Of a stretch of 64,000 nucleotides of DNA, positions 49,250 through 60,881 are shown in pieces; within the stretch, counting starts at the first letter, position 1; each line of letters starts with the position of its first letter. A program made the position numbers and the translations under genes. The notes below the pieces were generated by a model. It searched no databases. It saw only the letters and a program-made list of their open reading frames with translations, and was not told the origin of the DNA. The stretch spans positions 1,054,001-1,118,000 of the forward strand of contig JACAAK010000005.1 of assembly GCA_025093985.1 (NCBI GenBank), written 5' to 3'. The stretch is from Calvatia gigantea (taxonomy: Eukaryota; Basidiomycota; Agaricomycetes; Agaricales; Lycoperdaceae).

Positions 49250-49648
49250 AGATGATTGGGGGAGTGTTCGTTGCAGAGGAAGCAAGGGTTTTTATAACAG
49301 TGAAAAGTGGTACAAGGTGGCCCTTTTTTTTTGCTGTTCCGCATAGCAGGGAGATGCTCAAGGGTTTTTTTTTTTAGCTCTGCCTCGTTGGATGGGTATA
49401 CGTCAAAAATTGCAATAGCATGCACAGCCCAGGGTGCTCTCCGAAAGGTGTGCGCCGGCAGAAGGCGGTGAATAAGTGGCAAGCAACAGCCAAGAACCCT
49501 GAATGTCGTTCGAGGATGTTTTCTCCGCTGGTCCGATAAGTTGTTGTGCACCGCCATCCGCTCTATTTGGCAATAGCATGGGATCCAAACAATATGGCCA
49601 CGTCTGGACAACATATTCGCACATTTATTCTCATATTTCGCGACCGTC

Positions 49649-50462
49649 ATGCGACTCCCTTTACTGTCTGTTGTGCTGGCCATTGCAGTCACAGCAAATG
49701 CTCTCCACTTTTACCTAGATGCTAACCAAAAGCGCTGCTTCATCGAGGAACTCCCAACGGATACTGTTGTTGAAGGTATACATTTCTCCCTTCATCCTCA
49801 CCGGTTTAAATGATCTGAATGTGTCTTTGTGCATCTAGGTAAATACCGTGCCTTGGAATGGTCGGAGTCGCAACAACAATACACGGAAAATCCAGAATTG
49901 GGTATTGTTGTCGAGGTTCAGGCGCGTTACTTTGCAACCCAATCATCCATTCATGTCGTTTGACTTCCCTAACCTCTTGCAGGAGGAACCTTCGGGCCAC
50001 ACAGTTGTGAAGACGACAGGTCCAAGTGATGGCGTTTTCACCTTTACCTCCCATGAAGCTGGCGACCATTCCATCTGCGTATCCACCAATCACACGTCCT
50101 GGTTTAGCCATACACATATTCGGTTCTATCTCGATATTGTTGTTGGCTCGACGAAACCCAACGCTGAACACGACCGTTCCCATGTGTCAGAGCTGGCAGG
50201 CAAACTCCGTGAGCTCAACCTGAAGTTGGAGGACATCCGCCGGGAGCAGCAATATCAACGCGAGCGAGAGGCTGACTACCGTGATCTGAGCGAAGGGACA
50301 AATTCTAGGGCCGTATGGTACAGCGTGGCTCAAATAATCGTCTTGTTGGTCACTTGTGCATGGCAATTACGACATCTCAAGGTGAGTTATCCTTCCCATA
50401 GATTCTTATCCTGAGACTGAATTTCTGTTAAGCGCTTCTTTGAAGATAGGAAAATGCGATAA
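49649..50462 (+). CDS. p24 (emp24/gp25L/ERP) cargo receptor
   Basis: Four exons: 49649-49775, 49839-49915, 49983-50381 and 50433-50462. The sum is 633 nt, or 210 residues. The signal peptide (MRLPLLSVVLAIAVTANA) is followed by the GOLD domain start LHFYLDANQKRCFIEELP. The domain continues with GVFTFTSHEAGDHSICVSTN and IRFYLDIVVG. The coiled coil LAGKLRELNLKLEDIRREQQ follows, then one membrane span (VAQIIVLLVTCAWQL) and the cytosolic tail RFFEDRKMR, whose FF pair is a COPII signal. p24 proteins cycle between ER and Golgi as cargo receptors. I cannot say which of the ERP/EMP24 subfamilies it is. The gene ends 80 bp before the end of the convergent ETR1. Confidence 0.92.
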
Positions 50463-50542
50463 TGTTCGTGTTATGGGCTATTTAATCTATCACTTTTCCT
50501 TGTCTTACGGTTTAAAAACGTTTGGGATCTTCTAACCTGCCT

Positions 50543-52047
50543 TCACTCATCGAACTTGAGGAGGATCTTCTTGCCATATCGACCTGCCGCGAGCCTTTCA
50601 AATACCTCTCTCACCTTGCTCGTTGCTTCGTCGTCACTATCTTCTTTCCTGATTGAGACAATTTCATGTTCCGGAGCTTTGAGCTTGGGGCTAAATGTCA
50701 CTCGCGAGCGGCTCAAAGAAAGGGGTTATTCTTACCTTTTTCTCCTTCATCAACTCTGTGAGTGAGCGCATAAGATCCTCTCTTTCCCTTCCGGTGTGGT
50801 CAAGGTACCAACGAGTTTGCCAGAACCCGTGAGCTGTCAGATTCTTGAAAATGAAAGCGGACGTTGGGAGAGAAAGGGGCTGCTTCGACATTGCACCGTA
50901 AGAAACCAGATGTGCATCTTTACCCAAATATTTCAACATTGTTGTTGTTTCCTTTCCGCCTGGATAGGACTGAGGTTGGGATAGTTTCACGGTGGGAAAT
51001 ATACAGACCAACACAGTTAAGGGCCAGTTGTATCTCCTAGGACCTGAATGTTAGCTGCTACTAAATAAAATAGCGCAGTACACACTCACTCTACCGCCCG
51101 TCCAACCCTTTACCCTATTGCGCAATTGCTTGTCATTTAATTCTTCATATGTAAGCACTTGGGTAGCACCCAGATCACGTAGCTGCTCCTTTAGTCGCGA
51201 GATGTCATCACTAGGAGGCGTGCTGAGGCATGGGTTGAGAATTGTACTCTGAAGGCTCACCGATCTCGCACGAGGTTGAGAGTTTTCAATCCCCGAGCAG
51301 CTGCAATCTGGATGACTGCTTGCCCCACCTAACTGACCATGAGCCGGGCGAAACAGCCACGAGTAGAGAAGACGAACGGCACTATTAGCCCCGTTTTGCA
51401 TAACCCAGTCCCCTTCTCCAAGTTTCACATATTTTGTCAGCATATTGTAAGCCGTGGGAGGGTTAACCTGAACATCCTCTCAGAAAAAGGAAGCTATGGT
51501 AATACCGGAAAATTCAATTTACCGTGATAGTCGCAGCATGAACCTCGGTGAGGCCTTGGGGGTCAGGAATTCTAACAATATCGCGGATGTTTACGTTCTT
51601 GCTTGTTGACCAGGTTCCAGCCTGTTGTCGGACCATGACGACCCAATCGCCAACTTTGAGTTCGCCCGCGCTTTCGCCCACAGAGGTGACTGTGGCCAAG
51701 CCTTCATTTCCACCGATGAAGACAGGTTCTTCTTTGCTCCCCTTGCCTGATTCCACGAGGTCACTGGTCAGAGTGGGCTTTGCGGGATATACGCCCTCTA
51801 TGACATTTATATCAGCTGGGTTGATCGACGAGAGGAGGAAACGGATGTTGACGGTTCCAGGAGGTGGTGACGGCAATGAAGGGTACGTGAGGACACTAAG
51901 AACATTCGCTGGGTCACCGTTCCGAGAGTAGATCACTGCACGGTTGACAAGCCTTGCGGATGACGACGAGAAATGGCGAGATGCGGCCAAAGGGACACGC
52001 AGAAAGTGTGTGTTCGTTGGACGTGGTCGTGTCAAGAGGGAAAGCAT
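50543..52047 (-). CDS. ETR1: Mitochondrial trans-2-enoyl-CoA/ACP reductase ETR1
   Basis: Starts at ATG 52047 with a presequence rich in Arg/Ser (SLLTRPRPTNTHFLRVPLAA). Motifs of the zinc-free medium-chain reductase family are: NPADINVIEGVYPAKP; VFIGGNEGLATVTSVG; WVVMVRQQAGTWST; NPPTAYNMLTKYVKL; WVMQNGANSAVGQAVIQIAA (NADPH fold, AxxGxxG type); LALNCVGGKETTTMLKYLG; and FWQTRWYLDHTGREREDLM. The C-terminus is FERLAAGRYGKKILLKFDE. ETR1 carries out the last step of mitochondrial fatty acid synthesis, needed for lipoate and respiration. There are several short introns, for example after the ATIT of exon 1. The 3' end converges on the p24 gene. Confidence 0.93.
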
Positions 52048-52172
52048 GATCGAATGATGTCATCGTCATTTCCTAAACAACTAATAATGCGTTCTCTTCT
52101 GAAAGTATTTCCACGCTACACCTGAAGACAAGTATAGGCAATCTAGCACCACTGGATTTGTGGGATATCTTC

Positions 52173-55100
52173 TTAAAAGTACGTTCCGTTGTCAGCTGAG
52201 TCCTCCCCATCGACAAAGACAAGTCCCCGCTTAATACCAGTTGATCCATTCGCTCGTCCACAAGCAACTAACAAAGCATCCAACGAGTGAATCCGCCGCT
52301 CTCTTGGCACAACCTTCTTCCACCGTGAGCAATGATCGCAAGGCCGATCCCTGAGGGAATTCATGAAACACCAGACGGCTGCGTCAACAAGACTGGAGCG
52401 AGAATCAACCGGAATTCCGGAACTTGCGTGGGCCTTTTGAGCGGTGGCGGAAGGAGAATCTTGATCACTGCTAGTGCTAGAACAACCCTCAGCAGTCCTC
52501 ACGTTGAGCTGCTTCGATGGCACCCTGAAGGTGCTGCCGAAGGTGCTTGTCCTTTGAAGGGGGTGATTGAGCTTTCGCCGTTTGGAGGGTACCCCCATGC
52601 CTTGTGAACACCCCTCAAGACCGGCCAACGTATCTCGAATGTCCTGCACCCTATCATCCCGTTTCATGCGCACTGTGGGTGAGGTAGGCATACCCCACAA
52701 GGACTTGCACCAATCGTCGATATCCTTATCCGAACGATCCTTCCCGACACACTCTCGGGCTATCTTGTCGAGCTCACTTATGTCTATGCATTCCATCCAT
52801 GGTCGTTCTTTTTTGTTGTGGACCTTGGTAAATCTCGGAAACCTTGGCTCGTAATGCTGGAGGAATGAGAAACCTGAATGAAAATAAGAGAGAATGCGAC
52901 CTACCCTGCCTCCGCGCTCTTTACTAAACCCTGCGCACAGCAATTCGGCTAGGAATGGTGTGTGTAGGATCGTCTGCGGCTTGCTCTGCAAATGCTCAGA
53001 TATCGTAAATGTGAACTTCAAGCCATTCAAATCCTGTGTGCCTGGTCAGGGGGAAACCACCGTGCTGCTGACTAGTCCAGATTCACCTCTACAGCTGCCG
53101 GGTGAGGCATGTTATCGCTGTTCCGTATTCGAAAGTTCAAGTCTTCTAGCTCGCTCCGACCCAGGCCGTATGATACGGTAAAATATATCAAAATGTGGGG
53201 TTTCGTGTCAGGCTATGATGGTAATCCGATTGGGTCGTGTGAAGGCAAAACGGGGCAATTGACGCACCTTGACCCGGATTGCTCTGGTGTTGGTTATAGC
53301 ACCAACGTAGAAGGTTGTATACACACTGGGCGTGACTGGTTGGATGTCAGGTTAGTTGTTAACGTTTCCCAATTTCGCTCACCCCGAAGTTCACGGGCAC
53401 GGATGCGGTCCCAGCCAGCTGCTACAATGACAAGGTCAACACAATCTCCAAACCCTTGGATATAATCTTTTTTGAGCTTGACCCAGGGCAGGCGAAATTC
53501 ATTATATTCGGACTCATCGGCTTTCAGAACAAGGCCTTCTAGATGGTTCCCAAGGTGTTCAGCGAAGATTGTTTGCAAAGCCTTGTGAGGATCAGACCCA
53601 AACACATCGATTTGGTACCTCTCAGAAAACATGGACCTTGTGGGTAGTGGTTTGATGTAGGTTTCCAGTATTTGACGACGTGTAGCATATGCCTGGAAGA
53701 CCAGTGGTTCGTCGTCCAGCACCAAGATGTCGAAGAAGACGAGTGCCAAATGTCGCGATTGTGATTCGTCTGTCATGATGGACAGCTGAGAGTAACTGCT
53801 TGGTTTCATGAGAATACCATCAATGACGTATCTGTCAAATCGACATACCCATCCTCATCGCCCCCGTGCATTGCTGAACCTTCTTGCCTTTTCGACTTTG
53901 CTTTACCACGCACGCCAATGGCGGTCTGTTCTATGAGACCCCGAATTCTCCAGAACTCTGTCAATCGAGTGGTCATGAGTTGGGTTACCCAACGTCAAAG
54001 ATAGACACCTGCCATCGACGTGATCTTTGTACCAAGCAACCATCTCTGCATCTAAAATTATATTTTTCTTGATCCTTGTGGCGCGTGAGTGAGAGTGGTT
54101 CGGGGCGGAACTTAAGCCGAGTGCATCCCTAATGATGTCGTATATACCATGGCGATCCAAAGTAGAGTCCCGCCCACTTTTGCTAAAAATGGTGATCTTG
54201 GACGTTCCGTCTTGACGTTTCTCGACATGAATCTGGGCACGTTCCCCGTCATATTTAGTTTCCGCCCAAATTCGTGCTGAGCTTTGAAAATATGACAAGG
54301 CCTGGCGACAACTGGCACCTTTAACTGACTTGGGAAGCTAACATCCAAACAACTCCGAGGTCATTGAACGAATTCTATTTATTTAGCTGACTGACTACTG
54401 TACACACCTGTATGATGGAACCAACATTTGGCCTGGGTATAGGTTTCATATGGTGAGGAAGTTCGAATGCTGCAGAGACTTCATCGAGGTCGGCCTTGAT
54501 GCGATGCAACCTTAGCATATAGCCAGTTGGGTCCCATGTGGTTATCACGTCTTCCTTGGTGAGCATTTTGACTGCGTTGGTGTTGAAGTTGAGGAGGGCG
54601 ACGGTGGAGTTGACGTCTGGAAAGGGATACAAAATCGGCCGAAGGTCCTTCAAGATAATGTGAGCCACGAATGCCGTTTCCAGCGGCGATAATTGGCGGA
54701 AAAGCATTTTGAGTATGTCGGGCTTCAAGCGGTGAGGTTGCGGGTATTTTTTCCGGATCGATATATGCGAGTAGCTTGAGGTGGCCGCAAGTTCATCAAG
54801 TAGTTCGTCCACATCGGCTATGCTCAGAGTGCTTAATGACTCGTCACCATCCTATTACTGCATAAGAACGGTGAGGTAGGTGTTACACGCTTATTTACCG
54901 GAAATTTCGGAGGGAGCAGACGCTGGAGTTCAAAGCCAAAGCAACCTGTAGCATTATAAGAGTCCCAGTTCTCAAGTTTGTCAAGAGGTATCCCGAAGAT
55001 TTGAGACAGGTAGTATGCAAGTTTTGTTTCCTGGATGTCATACTTGCGCTTGGTGTCCTCTTCAGGGAACAAGAGCCGAAAGAAGATCCCGGTGGTCCTC

Positions 55101-55337
55101 GGTGGCAATGGCGAGTATTGTTTCCTAAGGCTATCAAGCCACCTACTGAAGGTCTGGAATGCAGGGTAGGAGGTGCGCGTTTCTCGCCCGGAACGGCTGT
55201 TCATAACACTCTTCGGCTTAATTTTCGAAATTTCACTCAGCAGGGAGCAGAAGCTGGGTACATGGGATGAAGAGTGCGGTCATAACGATCAGATATTCCA
55301 AGACTTACAACGCGAAGGGAATGTCTCTTCGTGACAT
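52173..55337 (-). CDS. ATP-dependent DNA ligase (fungal ligase III/IV-like, no BRCT seen)
   Basis: Starts at ATG 55337 (MSRRDIPFAF...), chosen because the 29-nt first exon splices in phase to CSLLSEISKIK. The N-terminal DNA-binding region includes TGIFFRLLFPEED and ETKLAYYLSQIFG. The nucleotidyltransferase core has motif I AETKYDGERAQIH (catalytic Lys), motif III NIILDAEMVAW, FWRIRGLIEQTAIGVRGK, HLALVFFDILVLDD, motif IV LEGLVLKADESEYNEF and motif V WVKLKKDYIQGFGD. The OB part ends with HYEPRFPRFTKVHNKKERPW. The C-terminal region has DIDDWCKSLWG and no recognisable BRCT domain, unlike DNL4. It is therefore probably the separate fungal ligase-like paralogue rather than the NHEJ ligase. Around 53958-53988 the frames join only through a very short 31-nt intron or a +1 shift. 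Confidence 0.85.
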
Positions 55338-56117
55338 TGACGTTGAAGGGGGGGGTACTATCGTCGACAAGTGGTAGAGATCAGTGATTTGTGACTCTTG
55401 GGAGGCACGCCGAGCATGTCAATTCAGTATGTAACGGTCATATGATAGCCAATCCACAAACCGAGCCAGTACGATCCAGTCATGGGTTGCAATGGACGGG
55501 CTCAGCTGTCAATTTGATACAGTAGGTGATGGTGCTTAGTAACAGCGTCTAGTCTTGAGTAAATTTGAGTACTTTGCCAGCTGAGCTCGGTTGCTCCGGA
55601 GGGTGGAGCCACGGCCCACGACAATCAGTATTGGCAACTTTTTCCCATTTGATAGTATTCAAAAGGCTATTTTATCCGTACACTGCAACAGAGGCGAGCG
55701 GGAAGAATTATAAAAATAAACTAGATAGTACCTATAGCAAGTGGATTGAGGACCCAAAGAAAAACAGACACAAGGGAGCGTGATGCTAGCCACAGTAGCA
55801 CGGCAGGACGAGACTATGGACACAGAGAAAGAGAAATAAATGTCCAGCACATGTGTACTAGGTGGTATTGGTTGGAATCAAAAGTTGCGGTACAGAAAGA
55901 GGTATATCGAAACGATGTGGAAAAAATTTGGAGATAAAAGAAAAGGGAATATGACCGTGGTGCCAGAGGACCGAAAAATGGGTTGAAGACGGAGACGTGA
56001 CATGCCAAGGTTGGTGCCTGGTCGTATTCGTAAGAGCGTTTCGAAGACATGATCTTAATTGAAAACTCAGTCTCTTCGCAGGGCCACAGACTTTGTTATG
56101 GGTACTCACCAGACTGG
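55338..56117. other. Intergenic, DNA ligase to YANK-type kinase
   Basis: About 780 bp with short frames only. It holds the ligase promoter and the kinase 3' end. No repeat or RNA motif was seen. Confidence 0.6.
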
Positions 56118-57921
<1,804 letters not shown>

Positions 57922-58233
57922 TGTAAAGTGTCGTGAGGGGTCGTAGATGAGAGGGAGGGAGGGAGTGTTAGTGAAAAATTGTCAAAATTGGGGAATGTTT
58001 CGCAGAGGGGTTTAGAGAAAAAAAGAGAGGAAACGGGTAAAGAGGAGTAGAGGGGGAGGTGTGGGTAGTGGTAAGTGGGGAAAAGAGAGAAAAGGTTAGA
58101 GAGATGGAGACAGACTGGGCCAAGCCGGCGACCAAACTGGCTCGCTTTGTAATTACGTAATTTTTATTTAGTTTCCCTTTTTCCATTTTCTAAAATGTTT
58201 TCTATTTGTTTTTTTTCTTTTTCCAGGTTGTCG
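57922..58233. promoter_or_regulatory. Divergent promoter, YANK-type kinase / guanylate kinase
   Basis: About 310 bp of strongly purine-rich (plus strand) sequence on the kinase side. A T-rich stretch ending in TTTTTCCAG lies near 58226, just before the guanylate kinase start; that could be a 5' UTR acceptor site. Confidence 0.5.
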
Positions 58234-58986
58234 ATGGCGGCTAGCCACCTCCGTCACTCCTTTGCCATGGCCTCTCCGCACTTCTCCCGACCCCTCGTCA
58301 TCTCGGGTCCATCTGGCGTCGGGAAGAGTACTCTCCTACAGCGCCTGTTTGCCAAGTACCAAAATCGCTTCGGCTTCAGCGTTTCTCGTACGCACTGCTG
58401 CCCCTTTTGCTGTTGACTTGATCGATTTCTCACCTCTCAAAAGATACAACCCGCAGCCCCCGTCCAGGCGAGATCGATGGAGTGCACTACCATTTTGTCA
58501 CACGAGATAGGTTCAAGGGTCTTTTGGCAGAAAATGCCTTCATAGAGCATGCCGAATTCTCGGGTAACCTTTATGGGACCAGTTTTGAGACTGTCCATCA
58601 AATTCAGAATCAGGGGAAGCGTTGTATTCTGGATATTGAAGCACAGGTATGGCTACATTTTGCCCGTAACCCCTCACCGCCACATTCGTTTCCAGGGAGT
58701 CCGACAAGTAAAGCACACAAATCTCAACCCCATCTATTTATTCATTTCCCCTCCCTCGCTGTCGGCGTTGCGTGACCGCCTCCAAGCGCGTGGGACAGAA
58801 ACGGAAGTCTCGGTACAGAAGCGGTTGGCAACCGCGCTTAGGGAAGTGGCTTTTGCCAAAGAGCCTCATGTCCATGATGTTGTCATTGTCAATGACGACT
58901 TAGATAGGGCCTACGGCTTACTCGAACGCGTTGCGCTGGGGGAGGACCTCGCGGGCGATTGTCTCCCTCCTTTAGATGACCGGTAA
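58234..58986 (+). CDS. GUK1: Guanylate kinase
   Basis: Three exons: 58234-58387, 58444-58646 and 58696-58986. The sum is 648 nt, or 215 residues. P-loop [23 protein letters not shown]-binding [47 protein letters not shown]; and [20 protein letters not shown]. It phosphorylates GMP to GDP in the cytosol. Three in-frame starts are possible (58195, 58234, 58267). ATG 58267 (CCATGG context) would give the shortest form, close to yeast Guk1. The stretch before 58234 looks like an intron end, so 58195 is less likely. It complements the purine-salvage enzyme at 35 kb only in pathway terms. Confidence 0.93.
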
Positions 58987-59259
58987 CTTGGCTATTTGGA
59001 AAGTAATTTAAGAGTTTGTCTTGGAGAGTTATTTATAAAACTGTTGTCGTTTTTTTTTTTTTTTTTTTCCAGAAACAAAACTTTTGTTTTTTTGTAGAAT
59101 GGCTCAGCTCCTCATGTGGGCTTTTTGAAGAGTACCAGAGGAGAGGAGTAGAGATCTTAAAAAGCCTTTTGCTTTGGGTTTGTATGACTGGACAGGTTGT
59201 TAGATTAGGGATTATAATTAACTGGTTCGTCAAGTACGTTACAACCTTCTAATGGGAGG

Positions 59260-60505
59260 CTACGATGAGTGGGGAAGAAGACTACTCTTGCCCGAGCTCG
59301 CGTAGGATATTTCTGCCATAGTGACCTCTGGAGAATTGTACTTTCCTTCTTGTCCGGAACGAAAGACGTCGCCAAGACCGAGGGGGAAAGTGGAGGAAGG
59401 GAGCTGGATGAAATTGTCGGGGGTACGTGTGAGGTATACGCGGTGAAGGGCATCCTCAGCAGCCTGCGAGGTATAATGAGATTGACGAAAACTTTTAAAG
59501 AAGAAAGAGAGCGTGTTGCTCGACATACGCGGAACTCGGCCATTTTCAAAGAACTTCCATGACCCTCGCCAAGCTTGTCCGCACCCGAAAAAATGCCAAC
59601 GACATAAATAGGAGAGTTGGAAAAGCGGCCAGTCTCCTTGAGCAACCTGAAAGGAAGGGATTGAATAACAGGAATCAACAGGAGGGAGGAGGGAGGGGTG
59701 CGGACCGAGAAACAGGTTTTTCGCGACCAAACTTCTGGACCATTTCGAGAAGGGCCTTTTTTGGATCAACAAATTTGATCATACTCTGGAGGTCTATTTG
59801 CCGGCTGAGGAAGTAGGAGTGGACAAATTGGCGAGCAGAGGGGAGGGAGCGGTGTTGGTAGATGAGGGCAGTAATGGCGCGGGGGACAGAGGCAAGAGCG
59901 TCAGAGTGCATGACGGGAGGTTGTGTCCCAGATCGTTGCTAGAGGGACGTTTAAACACATTGGGAAGTACAGCTGGGAAGACGGAGAAAGGGACGTACTG
60001 TTCTATGCCACCGCACCAATGGAGTTGCACCCATTTCCTGAGCGATGGTGGCGCATGTTGTAGGTCCAACGTATGCGGTGACTGCAGCCTTCCACACCCG
60101 TGTTGGTAGATACGGATATGCGGCGCGTACAAACTCGGCAGCAAACATGCCCATGAGGGAATTGCCCAGAGGCGAGAGTTGAGCATTGGTTGTTGGTCGA
60201 AGAGCGTCCGGGTGAAATTGGCGGTGGAGAGGAATAAAAGACGGATGTGTGCAGGCCTGCTGGACGAGGTCTGGGGAAGAGAGGACGGAGGCTAGGCCGA
60301 GCCGGTGGGCAAACGCAACAAGAGCGGAAGGGGGAGAAGGTTGGGCAGCAGCCCAAGCCTCAGCGTCGAACGCGGGTTTTGGGACGTCTGTCTTTTCATA
60401 TAGAGACTGCTGAGGAGGGAAACTGGGCAGATGGGAGGTGGTGACGGAGGGCAGACGGGCAGCAGACGCGACAAATCGCCTCTGAACGACTCCGGCGACA
60501 ACCAT
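59260..60505 (-). CDS. MRPL3: Mitochondrial ribosomal protein L44/MRPL3 (RNase III-like and dsRNA-binding)
   Basis: Starts at ATG 60505 with a presequence-like N-terminus (MVVAGVVQRRFVASAARLPS). The RNase III-like domain shows LVQQACTHPSFIPLHRQFHP, LGNSLMGMFAAEFVRAAYPY and MGATPLVRWHRT. A further exon gives QRSGTQPPVMHSDALASVPR and the helix LIYQHRSLPSARQFVHSYF. The C-terminal dsRBD-like part has KETGRFSNSPIYVVGIFSGA and AAEDALHRVYLTRTPD. The RNase III acidic catalytic residues do not appear intact, as expected for the ribosomal form. Exon 1 is 60505-59999 and exon 2 begins at 59938. The stop is at 59260. It converges on the guanylate kinase gene. Confidence 0.85.
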
Positions 60506-60881
60506 AGCAAAAGCTAACACAAAGTGCGAATAAGTATATACATAATTTGATTTTTTTTCGGCTAACACTCGGCTCTCTCCGGCGCACATTCCACACGCGC
60601 TCGTAAATCCTCTCATCAATTTATTTTTCTCATTCTTTCTGTTCTGACTGTGTAGAATGCTGCCTTGAATAACTTGAAACGCGTTTTTTTTTTTTTTTCT
60701 TTTTCTCTGGCCGAGTGTGTGTGTGGTGGGGGTAGTAAACCGCAGAAATAAAGAGGGTGCGTGTGTCCTTCGCAGACTACCCAAAAGGGCAAATGTGAGC
60801 ACGTGCCACAACACGACCTCGCCGTCCACCAACAGGACGACCAGAGCCACACACATTGCACAGCCCTTGTCTCCAACCACA
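60506..60881. promoter_or_regulatory. Divergent promoter, MRPL44-type / RGD2-type genes
   Basis: 376 bp between the two start codons. A poly-T run lies near 60685 and a TG-rich run near 60716; both are simple sequence. No TATA box is evident. Confidence 0.45.

Noticed and set aside
49204..49692. Minus-strand frame of 162 residues
   Set aside because: It overlaps the p24 start region and the poly-G tract, starts without an ATG context, and has no conserved motif.
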